Shown here: positions 17,451 to 25,958 of the stretch, piece after piece
Layout of the letters: every line of letters starts with the position of its first letter
Position numbering within the stretch: position 1 is the first letter of the stretch
Assembly: GCF_000158095.2 (NCBI RefSeq)
Contig: NZ_CM011002.1
Coordinates: forward strand, 2,511,152 to 2,575,151
DNA length: 64,000 nt
Source: Roseibium alexandrii DFL-11
GTDB lineage: Bacteria; Pseudomonadota; Alphaproteobacteria; Rhizobiales; Stappiaceae
Reading direction: 5' to 3'
Notes under the pieces: model-generated
Database searches by the model: none
Seen by the model: the letters and a program-made list of their open reading frames with translations, nothing else
What the model was told of the DNA's origin: nothing
Program-made: the position numbers and the translations under genes

Positions 17451-18485
17451 TTAGGAGGCACTTACAACTGCTGCCAGTTGTGTATCGTCCGCCCCCTCGC
17501 CGTCATCATAGCCTATCATATTGAGGGGACGGGCCTTTCGTCCATTCAATTCGCACCAATGCACAAGAGCTTCTTCCGCTCCATGTGTCACCCAGATCCG
17601 CTCGGCCCCGGTTTCCAAAATGGTCCGGCAGAGATCGTCCCAGTCCGCATGGTCCGACAAGATCAGTGGCAGCTCCGCCCCCCGCTGGCGCGCTCTTGCC
17701 CGCACCCGCATCCAGCCCGATGCCATCGCGGCAACCGGATCGCCAAACCGCCTGGACCAGCGATCACTCAGCTGCCCAGGCGGGCACATGACAATCTCGC
17801 CCTGCAGCTCCTTGCCACGGCGTCCGACAAGTTCCAAGGGCCCAAGATCCACCCCTTGAGTCTGGTAATAGGCGCATAGCTTTTCCAGCGCGCCGTGCAG
17901 ATAGATGGTCTTTGAATATCCCGCTGCTCGGAGTTCAGCGATCACCCGCTGTGCCTTTCCGAGCGCGTAAGCCCCAACCAGATGGGTCTGAGCCGAAAAC
18001 AGCTCCAGAGACGTCAAAAGCTTGGCAACTTCCTGTTGTGCCGGAGGATGGCGGAAAACCGGCAGGCCGAACGTCGCCTCTGTCACAAACGTATCGCATG
18101 GCACCAGCTCGAACGGCGCACATGTCAAATCCGCCTGCCGTTTGTAATCGCCGGACACCACCGTGCGCTCACCCTGTGCCGCGAGCAGCACCTGCGCTGA
18201 TCCGAGCACATGGCCTGCCGGATGCAGCGAAACGTTGACACCGCCGACGTTCAGCTGCTCGCCATATCCGATAGCCTGTGCCTGACCGCAAAAGTCGCTG
18301 CCATAGCGGATCGCCATGATGTCGAGGGTCTGCCAGGTTGCGAGCACAGCGCCATGCCCGGCCCGTGCATGATCGGCATGCCCATGTGTGATAATCGCCT
18401 TTTCGACCGGGCGTACCGGATCGATATGGGCTTTCGCCTCCGGGCAATAGAGGCCTTCGGGGGTGAGGGTCAGGAGCGCGCTCAT
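17451..18485 (-). CDS. LADR exonuclease (metallo-beta-lactamase/beta-CASP fold)
   Basis: A 344-residue nuclease of the ligase-associated DNA damage response group, related to SNM1/CPSF73-like enzymes. The metal-binding motif THGHADHARAGHG lies near residues 33-45, followed by GHVLGSAQVLL, SGDYKR and the beta-CASP features FVTEATFGLP and WVTHGAEEAL near the C-terminus. Known relatives degrade DNA 5' to 3' and act with the Lhr helicase, PdeM endonuclease and an ATP-dependent ligase. It is transcribed divergently from the Lhr gene with only 77 bases between starts, so the two halves probably share a control region. Start ATG 18485 matches the family N-terminus (LLTLTPEGLYCPEA). Confidence 0.92.
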   Translation of the reverse strand: MSALLTLTPEGLYCPEAKAHIDPVRPVEKAIITHGHADHARAGHGAVLATWQTLDIMAIRYGSDFCGQAQAIGYGEQLNVGGVNVSLHPAGHVLGSAQVLLAAQGERTVVSGDYKRQADLTCAPFELVPCDTFVTEATFGLPVFRHPPAQQEVAKLLTSLELFSAQTHLVGAYALGKAQRVIAELRAAGYSKTIYLHGALEKLCAYYQTQGVDLGPLELVGRRGKELQGEIVMCPPGQLSDRWSRRFGDPVAAMASGWMRVRARARQRGAELPLILSDHADWDDLCRTILETGAERIWVTHGAEEALVHWCELNGRKARPLNMIGYDDGEGADDTQLAAVVSAS

Positions 18486-18562
18486 GAACGGGACTATAGG
18501 CCGCGTATTTTGAAAGACCAGCGCCCTCGCAATTTCACACGACACTCCCTAAAACGGTCGAT

Positions 18563-21064
18563 ATGGACGCAGCGCTTCTTCCCAACCGATTTCAGAACTG
18601 GTTTTTATCCCGCGGGTGGAGCCCGCGGGCACACCAGTTGCAGCTGGTTGAGCATCTGCGCAACGGGCAGTCCACCTTGCTGATTGCCCCGACTGGAGCG
18701 GGCAAGACGCTAGCCGGGTTTCTGCCAAGCCTCGTGGAACTGGAAGACAGCGGCAAACGCAAACCCGGTCAGGCAGGCGGCATCCACACGCTCTATATTT
18801 CGCCGCTGAAAGCCCTTGCAGTCGATATCGCCCGGAACCTCGAAGCCCCCGTTTCCGAAATGGGCCTGCCGTTTCGCATCGAGACCCGGACCGGCGACAC
18901 ACCGTCCCACAAGCGGCAGCGCCAGAAAACAAATCCGCCGGATATTCTGCTGACCACTCCGGAGCAGATCGCTCTTCTGTTGTCAGATCCAGCTTCTGAA
19001 AAGCTGTTCTCGTCGCTGAGAACGGTCATCCTCGATGAACTCCACGCACTCGTGACCTCAAAGCGCGGAGATCTTCTGGCGCTTGGCCTTGCGCGCCTGC
19101 GGCAACTGGCGCCTGAGATGCGGACGATTGGTCTGTCGGCGACCGTCGCAGAACCCGATGACCTGCGCGCTTATCTGGTCGGCCAACCGCTGGACAGCAC
19201 TCGTGCACTGTCCTCCTTGGTGGAGGTGAAAGGTGGCGCTGAGCCAGATATCTCCATTTTGGAATCGGAAGAACGCTTGCCTTGGTCGGGTCACTCGTGC
19301 CGGTATGCTATCGGCGACATCTATAAGCAGATCAAGCAGCACAACGTCTCCCTTCTCTTCGTCAATACGCGCAGTCAGGCGGAAGCCGTCTTTCAGGAGC
19401 TATGGCGGATCAATGATGACACGCTGCCTATCGCTCTACACCATGGCTCACTGGATGTCGGCCAGCGGCGCAAGGTCGAGGCGGCCATGGCCTCGGGCCA
19501 GCTGCGGGCGGTGGTTGCCACCTCCTCCCTCGACATGGGGATCGACTGGGGCGACATCGATCTGGTGATCAACATCGGCGCGCCCAAGGGCGCCAGCCGT
19601 CTCGCCCAACGGATTGGCCGGGCCAATCACCGCATGGACGAGCCGTCCAAGGCCGTCCTTGTCCCGGCCAACAGGTTCGAGGTTCTGGAGTGCCAGGCTG
19701 CACTCGCGGCTTCCAAAAAAGGCGATCAGGACACGCCGCCGCTTCGAAAAGGCGCGCTCGATGTGATGGCCCAGCACCTGCTTGGATTGGCCTGCGCCGA
19801 TCCTCTTGATCCGGCACAGGCGTTTGATGAAATCCGCTCTTCGGAGACCTACCGCTGGCTGGAGTGGGGAACCTTTGAAAAGGTCCTCGATTTCGTCGCG
19901 ACCGGCGGCTATGCGCTAAAGTCTTATGAGCAGTACGCCAAGCTTCGGAAAGGCAAGGATGGTTTGTGGCGGATCGCTCATCCGAAAATCGCTCAGCAAT
20001 ACCGGCTGAATGTCGGCACCATCGTCGAAGCACCAATGCTGAAAGTGCGGCTCGTCAAATCCAAGGCAGCTGGCCGGCGGACACCGATCGGCCGCGGGGG
20101 ACGGGTGCTTGGCGAGATCGAGGAGTATTTCATCGAGCAGATGGCCCCGGGCGATACCTTTATCTTCGGCGGGGAAGTTCTGAGGTTCGAAGGACTTCGT
20201 GAGAATGAGGCTTATGTCTCACGCGCGCAGACAGACAATCCGATGATCCCTTCCTACATGGGCGGGAAGTTCCCGCTCTCCACCTATCTGGCGGAGAGCG
20301 TGCGTGCGATGCTTGCTGCTCCGGACACCTGGAAAGCCTTGCCCGGTCAAGTCCGAGACTGGCTTGAGATCCAACAGGACAAGTCCGTACTGCCGAGCCG
20401 CGACGGTCTTCTGGTGGAAACCTTCCCTAGGTCCAACAAGCATTACCTGATCTGTTATCCGTTCGAGGGACGGCTCGCGCACCAAACCCTTGGTATGCTG
20501 CTCACCAAACGTTTGGAGCGGATGGGCGCCCGTCCAATGGGGTTTGTCGCCAACGACTATGCCCTGGCCATCTGGGGGCTTGGCGATCTGTCGCTTCTGT
20601 TTTCCTCCGGAAAAATTCCGCTTCAAGAGCTCTTTGATCAGGACATTCTTGGGGATGATCTTGATGCCTGGCTCGCCGAGTCCAGCCTGATGAAGCGGAC
20701 GTTCCGCAATTGCGCCGTGATTGCCGGTCTGATTGAACGCCGCCATCCGGGTCAGGAGAAGTCCGGTCGGCAAGTGACCGTTTCGACGGATCTCATCTAC
20801 GATGTTCTTCGAAGCCATGAACCGGATCACATTCTTCTGCAGGCAACCTGGAACGATGCGGCCGAAGGACTTTTGGATATCTCAAGATTGGGCGATCTTC
20901 TGGCCAGAATTCGCGGACGAATCACGCATACTGCTTTGGAGCACGTGTCTCCACTCGCCGTGCCGGTCCTTCTTGAAATCGGTAAGGAACCTGTCTATGG
21001 CGAGGCAATGGATTCCCTTTTGGAGGAGGCCGCGTCGGAACTGCTGCTGGAGGCCATGGAATGA
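18563..21064 (+). CDS. LADR DEXH-box helicase, Lhr-core type
   Basis: An 833-residue superfamily 2 DNA helicase of the Lhr-core family. Motif I APTGAGKT is near residue 42, motif II is ILDELHAL (DELH), motif III is GLSATV, and the second RecA domain has VATSSLDMGIDWG and motif VI QRIGRANHR. A winged-helix domain and the Lhr beta-barrel C-terminal module (residues about 430-830) follow, with the characteristic FIFGGEVLRFEGL. Relatives move 3' to 5' on single strands and unwind DNA or RNA-DNA hybrids. The stop overlaps the PdeM start by four bases (ATGA), so the two proteins are coupled. Confidence 0.94.
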   Translation: MDAALLPNRFQNWFLSRGWSPRAHQLQLVEHLRNGQSTLLIAPTGAGKTLAGFLPSLVELEDSGKRKPGQAGGIHTLYISPLKALAVDIARNLEAPVSEMGLPFRIETRTGDTPSHKRQRQKTNPPDILLTTPEQIALLLSDPASEKLFSSLRTVILDELHALVTSKRGDLLALGLARLRQLAPEMRTIGLSATVAEPDDLRAYLVGQPLDSTRALSSLVEVKGGAEPDISILESEERLPWSGHSCRYAIGDIYKQIKQHNVSLLFVNTRSQAEAVFQELWRINDDTLPIALHHGSLDVGQRRKVEAAMASGQLRAVVATSSLDMGIDWGDIDLVINIGAPKGASRLAQRIGRANHRMDEPSKAVLVPANRFEVLECQAALAASKKGDQDTPPLRKGALDVMAQHLLGLACADPLDPAQAFDEIRSSETYRWLEWGTFEKVLDFVATGGYALKSYEQYAKLRKGKDGLWRIAHPKIAQQYRLNVGTIVEAPMLKVRLVKSKAAGRRTPIGRGGRVLGEIEEYFIEQMAPGDTFIFGGEVLRFEGLRENEAYVSRAQTDNPMIPSYMGGKFPLSTYLAESVRAMLAAPDTWKALPGQVRDWLEIQQDKSVLPSRDGLLVETFPRSNKHYLICYPFEGRLAHQTLGMLLTKRLERMGARPMGFVANDYALAIWGLGDLSLLFSSGKIPLQELFDQDILGDDLDAWLAESSLMKRTFRNCAVIAGLIERRHPGQEKSGRQVTVSTDLIYDVLRSHEPDHILLQATWNDAAEGLLDISRLGDLLARIRGRITHTALEHVSPLAVPVLLEIGKEPVYGEAMDSLLEEAASELLLEAME

Positions 21065-21798
21065 GTGCACTCACGTCGCACCTGCGCAAATATACTGCCG
21101 CGCCCGTGTGTCATGACATTCAGATCAATGGTCAGCTGGTCGGCCTTCATGACAGCGGTGTTCTGTGGTGGCCGGACGACGCAACGCTCATTGTTGCGGA
21201 TCTTCACCTAGAAAAAGGCTCCAGTTTTGCCCGCCGCGGCATCATGCTGCCGCCCTATGACACGGCGACCACGCTGGAGAAGCTGGCAGCCGTCATGGAT
21301 GCCTTCGACCCTGGACGGGTCATTTGCCTCGGCGACAGTTTTCATGACGCGGACGGTTCTGACCGCCTGCCCGCGCCCTACCGGGCAATGCTGACAACCT
21401 TGCAACTGAACCGGGAATGGATCTGGGTGACCGGCAACCACGACCCGGTGGCGCCTGTGCGTCTGTGCGGCGAGACCGTCGATGAAATTCAGATCGGTCC
21501 CCTCACCTTCCGCCATGAGCCGGTTGAAAAGATTGGCGCTACGGAGACGCTTGGCGAGGTTTGCGGGCATCTGCATCCAGCTGCCCGCGTCCGCCGGTTT
21601 GGCCGATCCATCCGCCGCGCGTGTTTCGTGACCGACGGCAGCCGTCTGGTTTTGCCGGCCTTTGGCGCACTGACGGGTGGGCTCAACGTCACCCACGAGG
21701 CCTTCAGCATGATCTTCCAGCGCCGGAAATACTCCGTGTTCATGCTCGGTAACGACCGCCTGTTCCCCTTCACGGCCACACGTCTTGTCGGGGATTGA
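21061..21798 (+). CDS. pdeM: LADR endonuclease PdeM (MPE)
   Basis: A 245-residue metallophosphoesterase acting as a manganese-dependent single-strand DNA endonuclease in its characterised relatives. All metal motifs are visible: DLHLEKG near residue 46, GDSFHD near 92, TGNHDP near 120, RHEP and GHLHP. The length suits the family (about 220-245). It overlaps the helicase gene by ATGA, forming a two-gene operon, with the exonuclease divergent. The missing fourth partner, the ligase, is at 3685-5349. Confidence 0.93.
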   Translation: MSALTSHLRKYTAAPVCHDIQINGQLVGLHDSGVLWWPDDATLIVADLHLEKGSSFARRGIMLPPYDTATTLEKLAAVMDAFDPGRVICLGDSFHDADGSDRLPAPYRAMLTTLQLNREWIWVTGNHDPVAPVRLCGETVDEIQIGPLTFRHEPVEKIGATETLGEVCGHLHPAARVRRFGRSIRRACFVTDGSRLVLPAFGALTGGLNVTHEAFSMIFQRRKYSVFMLGNDRLFPFTATRLVGD

Positions 21799-21802
21799 TT
21801 TT

Positions 21803-22183
21803 CTACTCGATCGCTGTTTTCGCGGAGGAAGCTCGCAAGACGCGAGATATCATGTAGAAGCTGTGCCCCCATATGTTTTTATGCTGGGACAGTTGGATCC
21901 GGTCTCCAATTTTCGGAGTACGTTTCCTTTTTGTTGTGACTGAAACCTCTTGGCCGTCAACAAGCCGGATCCTCAGAATAACAGCGCCTGGTCCCATGTT
22001 GCTCTGGTGTTTCGAGTGATGGATCACAACACCTTCGACTTTCTCAGTGTCTCTCAATGAAACCGGGAACATCAAGGAAAAGATCAGCATAAAAAACGCA
22101 ATGACTGCGAGCAAAACACCAATCACAGCCGCGATGGTTTTCGCCCGGTCCTTCCATATCAAGCGGTTCAGTTCTCGATTCAA
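21803..22183 (-). CDS. Small membrane-anchored protein of unknown function
   Basis: A 126-residue protein not assigned to a family. A basic N-terminus (RLIWKDRAKT) leads into one membrane helix (IAAVIGVLLAVIAFFMLIFSLM), then a likely periplasmic or cytosolic beta-rich domain with VEGVVIHHSKHQ and VILRIRLVDGQEVSVTTKRK. The frame opens with TTG at 22183 and only a weak AGG upstream; no internal ATG is near the N-terminus. It ends five bases from the convergent pdeM stop. Confidence 0.6.
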   Translation of the reverse strand: MNRELNRLIWKDRAKTIAAVIGVLLAVIAFFMLIFSLMFPVSLRDTEKVEGVVIHHSKHQSNMGPGAVILRIRLVDGQEVSVTTKRKRTPKIGDRIQLSQHKNIWGHSFYMISRVLRASSAKTAIE

Positions 22184-22246
22184 TTCTACAACCTAGCTTC
22201 AAGTCACATCAGCAGGTCCTATATAGAACAAAATTGACAGTTCTAC

Positions 22247-23350
22247 TTACCCTTTTCCCTCCCCGGCTTTTACCCAGGCAATGACCAGCTCATAGAACAC
22301 CGACAAGATCACCGGTCCGAGGAACAGGCCGATGAGGCCGTAGGCCAGCGTGCCGCCGAGAACGCCGATCAGGATCACCAGCATCGGCACATCGAGGCCG
22401 CGGGACATCAGGATCGGGCGGAGCACATTGTCGACCAGCATGACCGGCACGATCAGGACGGTGAAGAGAAGCGCTGGCAACAACTCCCATGAACTCCAGG
22501 TCCAGATGATTGTCGGCAGGATCACCAGTGCCGGTCCAATCTGGATAATGCACAAAATGAGAGCCGCAAAGGTGAGTAGTCCGGCCAACGGCACCGCAAA
22601 GGCGATCAGGATAACGCCCGTCAGCAGCCCTTGAATAACCGCGACACCGATCACACCGCGGGAGACATTGCGAATGGTAGCGCCTGCCAGATCGACGAAT
22701 TCGCCACCGCGCGGCGCGATGATCCGGTCGGCGAACCGTTTGGCTCCGGAGGCCAGCGCCGGCCCCGGCACGAATAGACATCCTGACAGAATGATCGACA
22801 CAATGAAAAAGAGAACGCTGCCGCTCAAGGATGCCAGAACCGACAGGATCTTGGTGCCGGCCGGCGCCACCATCGGGCCGATCTTTGTGAGAAACTGCTC
22901 CAGGCTCTGGCTCGCGAGCTGCCAGAATTCAGCAATTTTTTCGCCAACCATGGGCAGCTCTGCCAATTTGGGCGGCAAAGGCGGGACCGAAATGGCACCT
23001 GACGTTACACCCTCATAAAACCTTTGAAGCGTTTCAACGAGACTGACCACCAGCACGGCCACCGGTCCGATAACAATGCCTAAGCCGATGAGAGTCAGAA
23101 TGGTTGCCGACAGCACCTTCCGCCCGCCGAGCTTGCCCGTTAGCCAGGCATAGGCGGGATAAAGCGCAACTGTCAGCACAACGGCCCAGAGCAGAAACGC
23201 AAAAAACGGCGCCACGAGCTGCAGGGAAAAGTAAGCAAACACACCGAGGACACCCAGCCGGATGGCGATGTCGATCACCCGGGCATCAACGGTTGGTTCT
23301 GGCTTGGATTGAGGAGAACCGGATGGTTCTGATGGAGACTGATCGGTCAT
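22247..23350 (-). CDS. AI-2E family transporter (TqsA/PerM-type)
   Basis: A 367-residue permease with eight predicted membrane helices: paired helices near residues 25-75, a long soluble or re-entrant segment (RFYEGVTSGAISVPPLPPKL through QSLEQFLTKIGPMV), then a cluster including VIGVAVIQGLLTGVILIAF and GPALVILPTIIW. The conserved VLRPILMSRG and GGTLAYGLIGLFLGPV match the AI-2E exporter superfamily, which covers quorum-signal export and Na+/H+ exchange, so the substrate is open. A Pro/Ser-rich tail precedes the first helix. Start ATG 23350 follows GGGG by four bases and is divergent from the histidine phosphatase gene. Confidence 0.88.
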   Translation of the reverse strand: MTDQSPSEPSGSPQSKPEPTVDARVIDIAIRLGVLGVFAYFSLQLVAPFFAFLLWAVVLTVALYPAYAWLTGKLGGRKVLSATILTLIGLGIVIGPVAVLVVSLVETLQRFYEGVTSGAISVPPLPPKLAELPMVGEKIAEFWQLASQSLEQFLTKIGPMVAPAGTKILSVLASLSGSVLFFIVSIILSGCLFVPGPALASGAKRFADRIIAPRGGEFVDLAGATIRNVSRGVIGVAVIQGLLTGVILIAFAVPLAGLLTFAALILCIIQIGPALVILPTIIWTWSSWELLPALLFTVLIVPVMLVDNVLRPILMSRGLDVPMLVILIGVLGGTLAYGLIGLFLGPVILSVFYELVIAWVKAGEGKG

Positions 23351-23408
23351 GCTGCCCCTACCGTAGAAAGTGTCGAATCTCATACGAACTCTCGCAACGG
23401 CAGACTAC

Positions 23409-23999
23409 ATGACATTCACACCAATTGGATCCCGTTTTTCGCTTCAACGTGTTGCCCTGGTATTGGTTTTTGCTTGGGGAATGCTCCTGACGATGCCGCA
23501 TGCGCGCGCAGATGACGTTGCCTGGCAGGCGCTGGAAAACGGCCGTATTGTTCTCTTCCGCCACGCATTGGCGCCTGGGACCGGCGACCCGGCCAACTTC
23601 ACGCTTGGCGATTGCTCCACACAGCGCAACCTGAATGATAAAGGCCGCGCAGACTCCCGTGCCATCGGGCAGGCTTTTCAGGACAAGGGCATCAACGTCG
23701 GACGTGTGTTGACATCACAATGGTGCCGGTGCGTCGAAACAGCCGAGCTCGCCTTTCCAGGGCAAGTCGAGGAAGAGCCGGTCTTTAACTCTTTTTTTCA
23801 GAACCGCTCCGCCGGGCCTGAGCAGACGCGGGCAGCTCAGCGCATACTCGAGCAATGGTTGGGTGATGGTGCCCTGGTCGTCATCACACATCAGGTTAAC
23901 ATCACCGCGCTGACTGATATCTTTCCGCAATCCGGCGAAGGCATCGTCATCCAGATCAATAACGGCGAAATCGATGTGATCGGGCGCTTGAGGATCTGA
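23409..23999 (+). CDS. Secreted histidine phosphatase superfamily protein
   Basis: A 196-residue protein with a signal peptide (LQRVALVLVFAWGMLLTM, cleavage after HARA). The mature part has the phosphohistidine motif LFRHALAPGTGDP (RHx in place of the usual RHG), then the second basic cluster SQWCRCVETAELAF and the late histidine in VVITHQVNITALTD. The core Arg-His and His needed for phosphotransfer are present; the substrate is unknown. The ATG at 23409 lacks a strong ribosome site, and an in-frame GTG at 23370 would overlap the divergent gene's leader. Confidence 0.8.
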   Translation: MTFTPIGSRFSLQRVALVLVFAWGMLLTMPHARADDVAWQALENGRIVLFRHALAPGTGDPANFTLGDCSTQRNLNDKGRADSRAIGQAFQDKGINVGRVLTSQWCRCVETAELAFPGQVEEEPVFNSFFQNRSAGPEQTRAAQRILEQWLGDGALVVITHQVNITALTDIFPQSGEGIVIQINNGEIDVIGRLRI

Positions 24000-24020
24000 G
24001 ACGTAGCGTGAGTGATCTAA

Positions 24021-24800
24021 TCAATCCTTGCGGAAGATTACCCCAGCCAGCCAACCGGTAAAGATCGCGAGAATGACCGCAAGGACGCCGTACACGAACG
24101 AATGCTCCCGCGCCAACTCGAACGTGATCTGCTCAAAGCCGGTCTTTGCGACACGCAGGTGATCGTTCGTGTTGGCGATCAGGTCGCCTTCGTGAAAGAG
24201 GAAGCTTTTGACGACGTAGTCCCCAACTGGAATGTTGGCGGGCAACGGAATGTTGGTCCGGAACATCGTTTCAGTCAAAAACGTTATGGATGTCTCCCGC
24301 TCGGAATAGAGCCCCATATCCTGACGAAGGCGGACGAAGGCCCTGCGGAAATCATCCCGGTCGGAGAGTGACACATTCGACTCGCCCGACACGGCAAGAT
24401 TGATATGGTTCAAGCCGATGGCGTGTTCGTCCAGCAGACCTCTGCCTGCAATTTCAGAAATGTCCGCTGTGCTTGCCACAGCATAAAACGAAGGGACGTT
24501 GCTGAAAGTCTCAGCTTCCCGGTTAACCCAGACACCAAGGAGACGGCCCTTGCGGCGGGTCGTGATGTCCTGTGGAGGCCCTTCGACGACAATGACCAAA
24601 TCATAATCGAGATCCGTATCGGGGCGGTACTGGATCTCTTGGGCTTGTCCGAAAATGACAATCTCGGTACCGGTGAAGTTCGATTGGATCGAAACAGTTT
24701 GTGACGACAACTCCGTCACCAGGCTCTCATCGCTTTTGGACGTGGCCTCGAGCGTGCCGAAGAACAGTGTCATCGCAGCGATGGCAGCGGAGCGGATCAT
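24021..24800 (-). CDS. TIGR02186 family membrane-anchored protein
   Basis: A 259-residue protein with an N-terminal signal peptide (MIRSAAIAAMTLFFGTLEAT) and a single C-terminal membrane helix (VYGVLAVILAIFTGWLAGVI), so most of it faces the periplasm. The middle holds the family stretches SIQSNFTGTEIVIFGQ and DLVIVVEGPP. This uncharacterised alphaproteobacterial family is almost always next to a TauE/SafE permease, as here. Its ATG overlaps the TauE stop by four bases, which points to a joint role in export of a sulfur-containing anion. Confidence 0.87.
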   Translation of the reverse strand: MIRSAAIAAMTLFFGTLEATSKSDESLVTELSSQTVSIQSNFTGTEIVIFGQAQEIQYRPDTDLDYDLVIVVEGPPQDITTRRKGRLLGVWVNREAETFSNVPSFYAVASTADISEIAGRGLLDEHAIGLNHINLAVSGESNVSLSDRDDFRRAFVRLRQDMGLYSERETSITFLTETMFRTNIPLPANIPVGDYVVKSFLFHEGDLIANTNDHLRVAKTGFEQITFELAREHSFVYGVLAVILAIFTGWLAGVIFRKD

Positions 24801-25726
24801 AACCCGGCCCCCTTTTCGATCGCGATGGAGTAGAGGTCTTCGGGGAACAGCAAGAGATCGACCGCAAAGCGCAGACCAACCCCCAAAACCAGCAAGGCCA
24901 ATAGCAAGCGCAGCTGATCGCCGCGCAGGTTTTGGCCCATGCGGGCTCCGAACTGTGCGCCGATCACACCACCTACCATAAGTGTCATCGCCAAAACGAT
25001 GTCGACGGTCTTGGTTCCCATGGCATGGAAGATCGTCGCTGCCGCCATGGTGAAGAGGATCTGGAACAGGGATGTCCCGATAACGATGCTCGTTGGAACG
25101 CGCAGCAGATAAATCAGCGCCGGCACCATCATGAAGCCGCCGCCGATGCCGAGGACGGTGCCGAGAAAGCCGATCACGGCCCCTAGTCCGATGACGGGTA
25201 TCACGCTGACATACAGCTTAGATCTCCGGAACCGGACCTTTAGCGGCAGCCCATGCACCCAATTGTGCTGACCGGGCTTTCGCGCCCGTGGCGGCTCACC
25301 CGATCGGCGGCGGCGCATGGCCCGCACCGATTCCACCAGCATCAACCCGCCGATTGTCCCCAAAAACGTTACATACGACAGGGAGATCACCACATCGAGC
25401 TGGCCGATCGCCTGCAAGATGTCGAACAGAATCACACCGATAAGAGAACCGAATATACCGCCCGCGAGCAACACGCTGGCCAGTTTCAGGTCAATTGCCT
25501 TGCGCCGCCAATAGGTGACGACTGCAGAGGCAGAAGACGCTACAACTTGCGTCGTGACCGTCGCGACAGAGACCGCTGGCGGGATACCGGAAAAGATGAG
25601 AAGCGGAGTCAAAAGGAAACCACCGCCGATGCCGAACAATCCGGATAAAAACCCCACGGCCCCGCCCATGCCAAATATCACGAAGATATTGACCGGTATC
25701 TCGGCTATCGGAAGGTATAATTGCAC
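24797..25726 (-). CDS. TauE/SafE family sulfite/anion exporter
   Basis: A 309-residue permease with about eight membrane helices and the two duplicated family motifs, GLFGIGGGFLLTPLLIF near residue 30 and VLGIGGGFMMVPALIY near residue 185. A basic cytosolic loop (RRRRSGEPPRARKPG) separates the halves. Members export sulfite, sulfoacetate or related organosulfonates. The start is taken as GTG 25726, giving VQLYLPIAEIPVN, which matches family N-termini; the frame also opens at TTG 25753. It is the first gene of a two-gene operon with the TIGR02186 protein. Confidence 0.88.
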   Translation of the reverse strand: MQLYLPIAEIPVNIFVIFGMGGAVGFLSGLFGIGGGFLLTPLLIFSGIPPAVSVATVTTQVVASSASAVVTYWRRKAIDLKLASVLLAGGIFGSLIGVILFDILQAIGQLDVVISLSYVTFLGTIGGLMLVESVRAMRRRRSGEPPRARKPGQHNWVHGLPLKVRFRRSKLYVSVIPVIGLGAVIGFLGTVLGIGGGFMMVPALIYLLRVPTSIVIGTSLFQILFTMAAATIFHAMGTKTVDIVLAMTLMVGGVIGAQFGARMGQNLRGDQLRLLLALLVLGVGLRFAVDLLLFPEDLYSIAIEKGAGL

Positions 25727-25893
25727 AGGGTTTCGCCGGAAAACTGCAGACAAGACTGCATGAACTTACATGTATAATGGTTAAAAACCTGTGGCAGTTG
25801 CTCTGTCAACTCAGCAATTTAATTCCGCACAACTGGACTTATCACTTACCCCGAGCGATTAGTGCCAGTTATCCGCAAGCCGCGAAACACAAA

Positions 25894-25920
25894 AGCCGGA
25901 AACGCTTTGCGTCTCCGGCT
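25894..25920 (-). terminator. Terminator of the PodJ-like gene
   Basis: A 12-base stem with one mismatch (AGCCGGAAACGC with GCGTCTCCGGCT) and a TTT loop lies 40 bases past the stop on the minus strand and is followed by TTTGTGTTT. It reads as an intrinsic terminator. Confidence 0.7.
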
Positions 25921-25958
25921 CATTGCGAACTTCACTAGGGTCGGTCCACGGCGGTTTG

